From positions 1 to 64,000 of the forward strand of contig CANDIF010000004.1 of the NCBI GenBank assembly GCA_947384775.1: a DNA stretch of 64,000 nt. Direction: 5' to 3'. The notes beneath the pieces are model-generated. The model ran no database searches, was not told where the DNA came from, and saw only the letters and a list, made by a program, of their open reading frames with translations. The translations under genes were made by a program, and so were the position numbers. This document shows positions 20,622-30,015 of the stretch, in pieces. Each line of letters starts with the position of its first letter. Position 1 is the first letter of the stretch. The stretch is from an uncultured Clostridium sp. Lineage in GTDB: Bacteria; Bacillota; Clostridia; TANB77; CAG-508.

Positions 20622-23600
20622 ATGGTAACAAAATTAACCAAATTTTTAGTAGTAAGTTGTTTTATAATAATAACTTTAACAACATTAGTTTCTACATGTG
20701 TAGAGGCATATTCAGGAAATCCATTGCTATTACATAGTGATGTTAACTTAACTAATAGTTTCGAAAGAGGATTTTACTGTATGAACCATGGTATGCACTA
20801 CCATCAAAAGAAATTTTATGTTTATGAACAAGGCTGGGTAGATAGCTTAGAAAAAGAACTAGGAATAATGGGCTCAGATGGAATGCTTTTATCATTTGTT
20901 TTAGGTGAAGCAAATAGAGCAACTGACCTAGATGTAAAATTCGAAGGAAAAGGTAGTCAAGAAGAAACAATAGATGGAAATAATCTTAGAACATATGAAC
21001 CTTGGCAAAATTATATATGGCATGTGTTTGGTCAAAGTGGAAAATATACACAGTTAACTCAACCAATGGCAAGTACTTATCAAGGTTTAGAAGATAAATT
21101 TAACGAATATTTAAAAATATGGAGACAAGTTGTTGAATCTGGAGAAAATCCATTAAATATAATACCTGTATCATCAACAGGAAATGATTTAGCAACATAT
21201 GTTGACCCTTCAAATCCAAGTGGAACTGTACTAAAAACAGATGATGTTTTAGTAGCAGATGAGAGTGGACGTGTAAAAGTAAAAGTAGAATATCCATGGG
21301 CAAAAGTATTAAATGAATATTATGGAAATATTTTTAAAGATGGAACAAATATACCAGGATTATTAAACTTAGTAGAAATTAAAATTCTTGTAAATGGTGA
21401 GGCATTCTATGATAGTACATACAATACAAGTGTTGCAAATAAATTACAAAATGCTAATGGAGAACCTTTTAAAATAGGTGATAAAGAAGCATATATTGAT
21501 ATAGATGAGTTAAATTATGGACAAGAAGCAAATATAAAAGTGGAATGGAATTTTACATATTATGAAAAAGCACAATATTCAAAATTAACACCATATAGAA
21601 ATATAAAAGCAAAATATATTTGTTCTCTTGATAGTACACATATATATGAGAAAGAGATTAGCACATATAAAATTAATAATGAATGGCAAAATATACCAGA
21701 TAGAATAACACAAACACATTCATCAAGACAACAAACAGGAATAAAAGAAATATATGTTGGTGGAGGAAATTATATAAAAGTGCCAACATATGAAGAAATA
21801 CAATGTGCGAGAAGTATAATGTATTTAGATAAAACTTCTATTGAATATAATGTAGGCTCAGGAGAAAAAGGTGGAGAATACCAAGATATTTTATATATGA
21901 CAGGAAATATAAATACAAAAAAACTTGAAAAAGAACTAAAGGTATTTATAGGACAACCAAATATAAAAATTAAATTAAATAAAATAGACTCAGTTTTATT
22001 AGAGAATTTAAGTGGTGTAGGATTTGAAATTAGTGTAGAAAATGGAAATATATTAACATCAAATGGATGGCTTGAAAATCCTATAACATTAACAACAACA
22101 AACGAACCTTCAGAAATAGAAATAAAACCAGATAATACAAAAGGTTTTATAAATGAAATAAAAGTAATATTTAAGGAAATTAATTTATCATTCCCAGGAG
22201 ATTATTTAATGTATAAAGATACTTTAGAAGTAACTTATATATGGGATTCTTCAGAATTGGGATGGAAAGTTAAAGAAATAAAAGTTCCAAAATATGATAA
22301 TGCAGTAGAAGATAAAGCTCAAATAACTAACATAGATAAGGATACCTGGCTTCTTACTGCAGAAAATAGACCAAAAGTAGAAGAATTATCAGGATATGTA
22401 TGGATAGATGGTATAACAGGTGAAAAGAAAATTCAGCCTCCAAATGGTAAATATGATTCTACAGAATCTCCAAAAGCAGGGGTAAAAGTATATTTATACA
22501 AAACAGATGGAACACAAGTAGAATATGATGGATATGGTGTAAGATTTGGACCAGGTGGAGAAGGATATTTAGTTACAGGAAAAGATGGAAAATACGAATT
22601 TAAAGACCTTCCAAAATTACCAAATGGACAAGGATATTATATAGTATTTGAATACGATGGAATAACCTATATTAGAACAATTTTAGGAGCCGAATCAAAA
22701 GCAGATGAGCAAGACAGAGGGAACTTCAATGCAAGATTTAAAACAATATCAGCAGGAAAATCAAATGATGGTACAACATTAGAATATAAATATGATGGAA
22801 GAGAAATATCAACATTAATAACTGAAAATGCTGATGGAACAGTTTTAGAAAAATTTGCAATAACTGCAGATACAAAAACAGCAGGAAATACATATAATGA
22901 AACAACAAGAAATATAAATTTAGGAATAACAAAAAAAGTAGTAGACTTAGCATTAATGACAGATTTATACAAAGCAACAGCAACTATTAATGGAATTAGT
23001 AAAACATTGCAATATAATACTAAATTTGATAGTGATATGAATGCAATAATAGATGTAATGCAAGGTAAAACAGCAGATAATGTAGAATATAACATAAACT
23101 TATATAGATCAGATTATAATTATAGAATTGGAAAATATGTAAATGGACCAAGCATTGCACATCAACCAACATTATCAGGGGATGAGCAAACAGCTCTGCA
23201 AGAATCAAGAGAAGAATTAGAAGTAATATTAGAATATGTAATAGTACTTGCAAACCAAAGCACAACAAATGCAAGTGTTGAGGAATTTGAATTCTATTTT
23301 GATTCACATCTTGACCCAATAGATGTAACAGGTGGAACATCAGTAAGAGATGGAAATAAGTTAATAATAACACCAACAAACAAAGCAGTAACTAATGGTT
23401 CACATACAGAAGTAAGAATAACATTTAAAGCAATAAACCTATCAGAAGAACAAACAATTAAAAATTATGCAGAAATTACAAAATACTCAACAGATGAAGG
23501 AGGTTTTGTAGATTGTGACTCTGCACCAGGAAATTCAAATGCAGGTTCAGGTTCATTCCAATATGAAGATGACTCAGACGAAGCAAGAGGCGTAAAATTA

Positions 23601-25316
23601 AGAGTTTCAAGAACTGATAGAGAAATTTCAGGAAATGTATTTGAAGATAATAAGGAATTATCAACTAAAAACAGTAACTATATAACAGGAAACGGAGTGT
23701 TAGACTCAGGAGAAAACAAAATAGATGATGTTATAGTTCAATTAATAGAAATTAAAAATTTGGAAATTGCAGGAACAGTACAAAGATTAGAATATATTTG
23801 GCAAGAAACAACAACAGGAACAAATACAGTAAGAAAAATATCAGATGACGGAACTATAATAGAAACAGTACAACACAGTGATATAACACCAGAAACAGGT
23901 AAATATGTATTTAGAGGATTTATACCAGGAGATTATATAGTAAGATTTATTTATGGAGATGGAACATACTATGATACAGCTATAAATGCAAACAATATCT
24001 TAAAATATAATGGACAAGATTATAAATCTACAATAGATGAAAAATACAATTCAGGATTTTTAGTAGATTCAAGTTATAAAGATAAGAACAGCTCAATGGC
24101 GAGAGACAATGAAGCAAGAAGATTAGAAGTAATGGCATATGCATTAGGAGTAACAGATGGAAATGACTTAATAATAAATAGTAAAGATAAATTAGAAAAC
24201 ACATGGATGGCAGCAGATACTTCTAAAATAATAGTAGAAGATAGTATAATAGATGGAGTATCAACTTTCCGTAGAAATGCAAACTTCGGATTAGTAGAAA
24301 GACCAACAACTAAATTAGCATTAACAAAACATATCGGATATGCTGAGTTAAAAGATGTATCAGGAAATACAATAATCCAAGCAGGTGTAGATGCTAGAAG
24401 TCAATATAAAGATGATAGTACAGAAATTATAGACTTTAGAAATGGTATATCAGTAGAAAATGCACCATTAGAAGCAACAGCAACAACAAGACAAAATAGA
24501 GGATATTGGCAAGTTGAAGCAAACAATGTAGATGGAGCAACATTAAAGATGACTTATAAATATATTGTTACAAATGTTGGAGAACCAGACTATATAAGTC
24601 AAAATTTATCTAGCAAATTTAACTTTACAGGAACATATGAATCAGATATTGAAGCATATATAGATGAAGTAAAGAATTTGGCAACAGAAGTAAAAAAAGC
24701 AATGAAAACAAATAATTATAATATACAAAATTCATATTTAGGAGAAGCTTATTATTCAGGAAATAAAGGTTCAAACGATATAAATGTAAGGACATATGTA
24801 AACTTAGAGGATTATTTAAAAGACCTTTCATTTGAATCTTCATCTCAATTTGAAGTTGTTTCAAACAGCGAAAACAAAAAGATAATAAACAAAACAGCAA
24901 GTGAAACAACAGAAGATGTAAAAGTAATAAGAACAAAAAACGGAGAGGCTTTAACTGCAAATAATGTTGCAGAATTTGATGTGACAGTTAAGACAACAAT
25001 AGCAGATAAAAAATCTTTCCCAAGCTATATAGCGCAAATAATAACACCAACAACAAGTTTATCAGGAACAAAAATAACTGGAAGTGTACCAAATAACTTG
25101 GAAGTAGTACAATCATATTATGGAGTAGCAACACTAGATGATTTAGGATTAGGAAAAGGAACAGAGATAGATGAATTCTGGGCAGAAACATTTAGAATCG
25201 TTCCAACAACAGGAGGAGACAAACAAACTTCTACAATGCTAATAGTATCAATAACTGCAGGACTTACAGTAATTGCAGTTGGTATAGTGTTAGTAAAAAG
25301 ATTCATAACAAAATAA
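20622..25316 (+). CDS. Giant surface adhesin 2, SdrD-B-type
   Basis: A 1,564-residue secreted protein, the tandem paralogue of the preceding gene. It has a signal peptide (about residues 5-29), an N-terminal domain with GFYCMNHGMHY, and a shared module ending in KIKLNKID. Two SdrD-B-like domains start at LSGYVWIDG and EISGNVFEDN. A conserved C-terminal third carries WAETFRIVPTTGG, a hydrophobic helix and KRFITK. The (V)PTTG motif plus helix plus basic tail is a sortase sorting signal. Start ATG after GGAGGG. Five CGG triplets occur, all out of frame, so this copy needs no recoding. Exact ligand unknown. Confidence 0.88.
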   Translation: MVTKLTKFLVVSCFIIITLTTLVSTCVEAYSGNPLLLHSDVNLTNSFERGFYCMNHGMHYHQKKFYVYEQGWVDSLEKELGIMGSDGMLLSFVLGEANRATDLDVKFEGKGSQEETIDGNNLRTYEPWQNYIWHVFGQSGKYTQLTQPMASTYQGLEDKFNEYLKIWRQVVESGENPLNIIPVSSTGNDLATYVDPSNPSGTVLKTDDVLVADESGRVKVKVEYPWAKVLNEYYGNIFKDGTNIPGLLNLVEIKILVNGEAFYDSTYNTSVANKLQNANGEPFKIGDKEAYIDIDELNYGQEANIKVEWNFTYYEKAQYSKLTPYRNIKAKYICSLDSTHIYEKEISTYKINNEWQNIPDRITQTHSSRQQTGIKEIYVGGGNYIKVPTYEEIQCARSIMYLDKTSIEYNVGSGEKGGEYQDILYMTGNINTKKLEKELKVFIGQPNIKIKLNKIDSVLLENLSGVGFEISVENGNILTSNGWLENPITLTTTNEPSEIEIKPDNTKGFINEIKVIFKEINLSFPGDYLMYKDTLEVTYIWDSSELGWKVKEIKVPKYDNAVEDKAQITNIDKDTWLLTAENRPKVEELSGYVWIDGITGEKKIQPPNGKYDSTESPKAGVKVYLYKTDGTQVEYDGYGVRFGPGGEGYLVTGKDGKYEFKDLPKLPNGQGYYIVFEYDGITYIRTILGAESKADEQDRGNFNARFKTISAGKSNDGTTLEYKYDGREISTLITENADGTVLEKFAITADTKTAGNTYNETTRNINLGITKKVVDLALMTDLYKATATINGISKTLQYNTKFDSDMNAIIDVMQGKTADNVEYNINLYRSDYNYRIGKYVNGPSIAHQPTLSGDEQTALQESREELEVILEYVIVLANQSTTNASVEEFEFYFDSHLDPIDVTGGTSVRDGNKLIITPTNKAVTNGSHTEVRITFKAINLSEEQTIKNYAEITKYSTDEGGFVDCDSAPGNSNAGSGSFQYEDDSDEARGVKLRVSRTDREISGNVFEDNKELSTKNSNYITGNGVLDSGENKIDDVIVQLIEIKNLEIAGTVQRLEYIWQETTTGTNTVRKISDDGTIIETVQHSDITPETGKYVFRGFIPGDYIVRFIYGDGTYYDTAINANNILKYNGQDYKSTIDEKYNSGFLVDSSYKDKNSSMARDNEARRLEVMAYALGVTDGNDLIINSKDKLENTWMAADTSKIIVEDSIIDGVSTFRRNANFGLVERPTTKLALTKHIGYAELKDVSGNTIIQAGVDARSQYKDDSTEIIDFRNGISVENAPLEATATTRQNRGYWQVEANNVDGATLKMTYKYIVTNVGEPDYISQNLSSKFNFTGTYESDIEAYIDEVKNLATEVKKAMKTNNYNIQNSYLGEAYYSGNKGSNDINVRTYVNLEDYLKDLSFESSSQFEVVSNSENKKIINKTASETTEDVKVIRTKNGEALTANNVAEFDVTVKTTIADKKSFPSYIAQIITPTTSLSGTKITGSVPNNLEVVQSYYGVATLDDLGLGKGTEIDEFWAETFRIVPTTGGDKQTSTMLIVSITAGLTVIAVGIVLVKRFITK

Positions 25317-25341
25317 TTCTATAACAGGATTTCACAATAAT

Positions 25342-25380
25342 AAAAGCAACTGACAAATTTAGATTTGTCAGTTGCTTTTT
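25342..25380 (+). terminator. Terminator after adhesin 2
   Basis: AAAAGCAACTGACAAAT and its complement around TTAG, a 17-bp stem ending in a T run. Confidence 0.85.
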
Positions 25381-25388
25381 AATGGCTT

Positions 25389-25410
25389 AAAATGAATATC
25401 CACGTGGAGC
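25389..25410. repeat. Right half of the dispersed palindromic repeat
   Basis: AAAATGAATATCCACGTGGAGC matches only the right arm of the family; the left arm is missing. Confidence 0.65.
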
Positions 25411-25453
25411 TATATTGTACAATTAAATAAATTGGTTGTGATTTGTAACTATT

Positions 25454-26501
25454 TTATAACATTTGTATCTTTTCAATTTCATCATAATTATTGTCTAAAA
25501 TATTTAAGAAAACATCAACAATTTTAGGGTCAAATTGAGTTCCTTTTGATTTCGACAACTCAGCTTTTACAAAGTCAAGAGGTAATTTATCCCTATAAGA
25601 ACGTCTTGAAGTCATTGCATCAAATGCATCTGCAATGCTTGCAATTCGTGCTAGATAAGGAATATTTTCTCCTGCTAATTTTGAAGGGTATCCGGTTTCC
25701 GTCAAAACGTTCATGGTGATGCTTTATAATTGGAATTATATCAGAAAATATACTTGCATTTGATAAAATATGTGCACCAATGGCTGGGTGATTTTTAATT
25801 TCAGAATATTCATCATCATTTAATTTATCATTTTTTAAAAGTATACTATCAGGAACACCAATTTTTCCTATATCATGGAAAAGACCTCCAATTTTTAATC
25901 TTTTTAAATCTTCATCTGATAAATTTAAAGATTGACCTATTAAAACTGCGTAAGCAGAAACTCTGTCTGAATGTCCTTTTGTATAAGGGTCTTTTGCCTC
26001 AACAGTGTTTCTAAGTATTTCAATAGTTTCTAAATAAGAGTTTTCTAATTGCTCATATGTAGATTTCAATTCTTCATTTATTTTTTTTATTAAGTGCATT
26101 TGAGAAACAGCTTTTATACCAGATTCTATAAGAAGTAATAACTGGTCAAATTTATCACTTTTTTCACAATAACCTTGAATGTCTAACCTTTTTATTGTCT
26201 CTAAAGGTGGAGCTAAATCTTTGTGACCTGTTAGTAGTAAAATATATAAATCCTTATCAAATTTTCTAATTTCTTCAACGACTTGATCTCCATGAATAGG
26301 AGCCATTAAAAAGTCAAGTAACATTAAATCAAAATGCTCATTTTTAACTTTTTCTATTGCCTCTTGAGGATCAGTAAGGCCAACAAAAGTATAGCCAGAA
26401 CGTGTTAGAAAAACGTTGAGAGAATCTAAAATTCCTTGCTCATCATCAACTGCAATAATCTTATATTCATTAGTAACTGCTGTATGTGAATTTTTACGCA
26501 T
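25454..26501 (-). CDS. Response regulator with HD-GYP domain, one +1 recoding site
   Basis: Likely a c-di-GMP phosphodiesterase of about 348 residues, read through a frame change at the CGG at 25694. The receiver domain shows the acidic pair in AVDDEQ, the phosphoacceptor Asp in LLDF and the conserved Lys in EKSDK. A short coiled linker leads to the HD-GYP domain: HSDRVS, GLFHDIGKIG, HHHERFDGN and, after recoding, GYPSKLAGENIP and ADAFDAMTSRRSY. The break falls exactly at the G of GYP. Start ATG 26501 follows GGAGG. A divergent promoter for the DnaJ-like gene lies upstream. Confidence 0.85.
25691..25694 (-). other. CGGA recoding site, HD-GYP gene
   Basis: Minus strand reads GGA AAC CGG ATA CCC. 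Skipping the C gives GGA AAC GGA TAC CCT, restoring the diagnostic G-Y-P. Confidence 0.85.
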
Positions 26502-26575
26502 AAAAAACCTCCATAAATAATTTATAATGATTATATAATAAATATAAAAAAAAGCAAGAAAAAATAGAAAAAAAG

Positions 26576-26605
26576 TTGAAAAATAAAGGTAGAATATGGT
26601 ATAAT
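26576..26605 (+). promoter_or_regulatory. Predicted sigma-A promoter of the DnaJ-like gene
   Basis: TTGAAA and TATAAT with an 18-bp spacer, 43 bp upstream of the start codon. Confidence 0.6.
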
Positions 26606-26648
26606 TTTTGAAGTAAACATAAAATTTGATACTGCAAAGGAGAAAATA

Positions 26649-27557
26649 ATGGTTTTTAAAGATTATTATAAAATACTGGGCTTGGAAGATAGCAAAGTAA
26701 CTATTCAAGAGATAAAAGTAGCATTTAGAGAACAAGCAAAAAAACATCATCCAGATATAAATAGAAAAAATCCAAATGCAGAAGAAAGATTTAAAGATAT
26801 AAATGAAGCATATAAAATACTATCAGAGGATAAAACAAAAAGAAAGTATGATAGAATTTGGAATGCAAAAGTAGGTAGAAAAAAACGTGCAGCAGAAGCA
26901 GATAAAGAAGAAGGAAAAAGACCAACAGGATCTGCAGTAAATGAATTTATGAATATGTTCTTTGGAGCTTCAACAAGAACAACAGAAAAGAAAAAAACAG
27001 TAGGTCCTGAAAAGGGAGAAGATATAGAAACAGAAATAAACGTGAAATTAGAAGATGCATATTATGGATTAGAAAAGAAAATATCTTTAAGAAATATAAA
27101 AGGAAAAATGACGACATTTACAGTAAAAGTTCCAGCAGGAATTAGAAATGGAGAAAAAATAAGACTAGTAGGACAAGGAAAAGAAGGAAGTCGAGGAGGA
27201 AAAAACGGAGACTTATTTATAAAAATTAACATTCAAAAGCATGATAAATTCAAATTAGAAGGTTGCGACTTAGTTACAGATTTATATTTAACTCCATGGG
27301 AAGCAGCGTTAGGAAAAGAAGTTAATGTAAATGCCATGGAAGAAAACATAATGGTAAAAATTCCAGCAGGAATACAAAGTGGAGAAAGAATAAAAATAGA
27401 AGATAAAGGTTATAAAGATGGTCAAGGAGGAAGAGGAAATTTAATTGCAGAAGTAAAAACTGTAGTGCCAAAGCAATTGACAGATAAAGAACTTGAACTA
27501 TTTAAAAAACTGGAAGAAGTATCAACATTTAATCCAAGAGATACTTTAAAAGTGTAG
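26649..27557 (+). CDS. DnaJ-like (CbpA-type) co-chaperone
   Basis: A J-domain protein that would stimulate DnaK ATPase activity. Residues 4-70 are a J domain with the essential HPD in KKHHPDINRKNP. A linker follows, then the DnaJ C-terminal peptide-binding domains (KVPAGIRNGEKIRLVGQG and VKIPAGIQSGERIKIEDKG). The zinc-binding CxxCxGxG repeats of DnaJ are missing, so it is the CbpA-type form. 302 residues. It stands alone with its own promoter and an AAAGGAG site. One out-of-frame CGG. Confidence 0.9.
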   Translation: MVFKDYYKILGLEDSKVTIQEIKVAFREQAKKHHPDINRKNPNAEERFKDINEAYKILSEDKTKRKYDRIWNAKVGRKKRAAEADKEEGKRPTGSAVNEFMNMFFGASTRTTEKKKTVGPEKGEDIETEINVKLEDAYYGLEKKISLRNIKGKMTTFTVKVPAGIRNGEKIRLVGQGKEGSRGGKNGDLFIKINIQKHDKFKLEGCDLVTDLYLTPWEAALGKEVNVNAMEENIMVKIPAGIQSGERIKIEDKGYKDGQGGRGNLIAEVKTVVPKQLTDKELELFKKLEEVSTFNPRDTLKV

Positions 27558-27591
27558 AATTAATAATAAATAGAAAATACTAAAATGTAGA

Positions 27592-27617
27592 GCGATTTTG
27601 TTTTAATCGCCCATTTT
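27592..27617 (+). terminator. Weak terminator after the DnaJ-like gene
   Basis: GCGATT and AATCGC around a T-rich loop, followed by CCATTTT. The short stem makes it a tentative call. Confidence 0.35.
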
Positions 27618-27687
27618 ATAAGAGAATAATATAATGAAGAATAGAGATTTATAGCAAAATTAATAAAAAGAAAAAGGAGAAAAGTAT

Positions 27688-28707
27688 ATGGATAAAAATA
27701 TTCAAGATATGCCAAAAGTTGTTTTACATTTACACTTAGACGGTTCACTAAGACCAGAAAGTGTACAAAGATGGTTACAAAAACAAGGGATAACAAAAAG
27801 CTTAGAAGAGGTAACACAAAATTTAAGAGTTGATAAGGATTGTAAAGATTTAAATCAGTACCTACAAAAATTTGATTTACCAGCACAAGTATTACAAGAA
27901 CCAGAAAATATAGAAGAAGCAACTTATGAATTATTTGAAGATTTAAGTAAACAAAATGTAGTATATGCAGAAGTTAGATTTGCACCAACAAAACATATGG
28001 AAAATGGATTAAGTTGTAATGAAGTAGTAGCAGCAGCTATAAGAGGAATGGAAAGGGCAAAAGTCAAATATGGAATAGATGGAAGCTTAATTTTATGCTG
28101 CATAAGAGGAGAACAGCTTGAAACAAACTTACAAGCAATTAGTTCAGCAAAAAGATTCTTAAATAAAGGAGTATCAGCAGTAGACTTAGCAGGAGCAGAA
28201 GCACTATTTCCAACAAAAGATTATAAACACATTTTTGAGATTGCAAAAAAAGAAGGAATTCCATACACAATACATGCAGGAGAAGCAGATGGACCAGAAA
28301 GTATAAAATCAGCATTGGAATTTGGAGCAAAGAGAATAGGGCATGGAGTAAGAAGTATAGAAGATAAGGACTTAATGGACATTTTAAGAATAATGGAAAT
28401 TCCACTAGAAGTTTGTCCAATAAGTAATATTCAAACACAAGCAGTAAAAGGAAAACATCCTTTAGAAGAATTATATAGAAGAGGGTTATTTATAACAATA
28501 AATACAGACAATAATACTGTATCAGATACTAATATTTTAGAAGAATATGAATGGGTATTAGCAAATACTAGTTTAACTTGTGATGACTTATTACAGATGA
28601 ATAAAAATGCAGCAAGATTTATATTTGCACCAGCAGTTAAAAGAGCAGAAATTACTGCAAAAATTGAAGCATTTAAAAATAGAGAAGATAAGGAATTAAA
28701 CAAATAG
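27688..28707 (+). CDS. add: Adenosine deaminase
   Basis: Zinc hydrolase that deaminates adenosine to inosine in purine salvage. Metal and catalytic motifs are present: HLHLDGSLRP, HAGEADGPESI, RIGHGVRS, EVCPISNIQT and the DN pair in TINTDNNTVSD. 339 residues, full length. Start ATG after AAAGGAGAAA. The gene stands alone, followed by a non-coding stretch containing repeat sequence. Could in principle act on other aminopurines, but the motif set fits adenosine deaminase. Confidence 0.93.
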   Translation: MDKNIQDMPKVVLHLHLDGSLRPESVQRWLQKQGITKSLEEVTQNLRVDKDCKDLNQYLQKFDLPAQVLQEPENIEEATYELFEDLSKQNVVYAEVRFAPTKHMENGLSCNEVVAAAIRGMERAKVKYGIDGSLILCCIRGEQLETNLQAISSAKRFLNKGVSAVDLAGAEALFPTKDYKHIFEIAKKEGIPYTIHAGEADGPESIKSALEFGAKRIGHGVRSIEDKDLMDILRIMEIPLEVCPISNIQTQAVKGKHPLEELYRRGLFITINTDNNTVSDTNILEEYEWVLANTSLTCDDLLQMNKNAARFIFAPAVKRAEITAKIEAFKNREDKELNK

Positions 28708-28748
28708 GCGAATGAGATAAATTGCAAATTGTCTTACTTTTACAATCC

Positions 28749-28768
28749 GCTCCATCTTGCTGGATATT
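28749..28768. repeat. Left half of the dispersed palindromic repeat
   Basis: GCTCCATCTTGCTGGATATT matches only the left arm of the family. The matching right half stands alone at 25389, about 3.3 kb away. Confidence 0.65.
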
Positions 28769-28798
28769 AAGAAGAAACTTATTGTAAATGTTGTATAC

Positions 28799-28987
28799 AG
28801 CAAATCATTATAAATTATTTTCAAACTCCGTTCTCCACACGCTTTAAGTGAGGAGGATGCAGTAAAAGCAGTAGTCCGATAATTAGCTTGGGTTAAAGCA
28901 AATCACTTCGGCAAAAATGCTACGCATTTACGTTGCCTTGAAGCGTTAGTCCCCGAACTCGTTTTCAAATAATTATAATGATTTGCT
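28799..28987. repeat. Inverted-repeat-bounded non-coding insertion (MITE-like)
   Basis: AGCAAATCATTATAAATTATTT at 28799-28820 and its near complement at 28967-28987 (one-base gap) bound about 145 bp. That interior is richer in G+C than its flanks and has no coding frame. It fills most of the 333-bp spacer between add and sigG. The architecture is like that of 11865-12038, but the sequence is not obviously the same. Confidence 0.5.
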
Positions 28988-29040
28988 TTTATTAAATTTG
29001 GTACAAAACAGCCAAACGCAGAAGTGAGACAAACTCCAAT

Positions 29041-29814
29041 TTATTTATATAATTTCTTAATATGTGCTATTGCATTTTTTTCTAGTCTTGAGACTTGTGC
29101 TTGAGAAATTCCAATTTCTTCAGCGACTTCCATTTGCGTTCTACCGTCAAAAAAACGCTTTGATATAATAGTTTTTTCTCTAGGATTTAATTTTTTCATT
29201 GCCTCTAAAATAGTAATATTTTCAGCCCATAGTTCATCCGTATTCTTTTGGTCTTTAACTTGATCCATTATATAAATACTTTCATTACCTTCATTGAAAA
29301 CAGGTTCTTGCAATGAAACAGGACTTTGAATAGAATCTAAACTAACAACTATATCTTCTTTGTTGATATTAAGCTCTTTAGCAATATCTTCTATAGTAGG
29401 CTCTTTTTGAGTTTCTTTTAACAATTTTTCTTTTGTTTGCAGAGCCTTATATGCTAAATCTCTCATTGATCTACTGACTCTAATTGGATTATTATCTCTT
29501 AAGTGTCTTCGAATTTCACCTATAATCATAGGTACAGCATATGTTGAAAATTGTACATTTAAACTCATATCGAAATTGTCTATAGCTTTTATTAAACCAA
29601 CACAGCCTACTTGAAAAAGATCATCTGCATTTTCGCCACGACCATTGAATCTTTGGATTACACTAAGCACCAAACGCAAATTTCCATTTATAAAATATTC
29701 CCTAGCATCTTTATCTCCGTTTTTTATTTTTACTAAAAGTTCATTTTTTTCTTTACTTGATAGCACAGGCAATTTTGCAGTATTCACACTGCAGATTTCT
29801 ACCTTATTAATCAA
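29041..29814 (-). CDS. sigG: RNA polymerase sporulation sigma factor SigG
   Basis: Forespore-specific sigma factor. The 257 residues begin with the SigG-type N terminus KVEICSVNTAKLPVLSS, followed by region 2 (NLRLVLSVIQRF, DDLFQVGCVGLIKAIDNFD), region 3 and the region 4 helix-turn-helix MEVAEEIGISQAQVSRLEK. It probably starts at TTG 29814 behind GGGAGGT. It indicates that the organism belongs to a sporulating lineage. The usual neighbours spoIIGA and sigE are not adjacent. Three CGG triplets, none in frame. Confidence 0.93.
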   Translation of the reverse strand: MINKVEICSVNTAKLPVLSSKEKNELLVKIKNGDKDAREYFINGNLRLVLSVIQRFNGRGENADDLFQVGCVGLIKAIDNFDMSLNVQFSTYAVPMIIGEIRRHLRDNNPIRVSRSMRDLAYKALQTKEKLLKETQKEPTIEDIAKELNINKEDIVVSLDSIQSPVSLQEPVFNEGNESIYIMDQVKDQKNTDELWAENITILEAMKKLNPREKTIISKRFFDGRTQMEVAEEIGISQAQVSRLEKNAIAHIKKLYK

Positions 29815-29926
29815 ATAAAAACCTCCCTTGAAAATAATATATTGATATTATTTCCAGCATTTATCAAAATATGCTAATATGGTTAAAATAAAATGTAAAT
29901 AAAAATCAAATAATTCGCTCCACCAA

Positions 29927-29997
29927 AGCTGAATATTCGATTTTTAAAATTTTAATACAGTTGTTTAAAATTTTAAAAGTGAATATCCACGTGGAGC
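29927..29997. repeat. Dispersed palindromic repeat, nearly full copy
   Basis: Same family as 5348-5427. The left end differs (GCTCCACCAAAGCTGAATATTC) but the AT stem and right arm GAATATCCACGTGGAGC are intact. It lies between comEA and sigG. Confidence 0.85.
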
Positions 29998-30015
29998 TAA
30001 ATGGTTAATGTAGGT

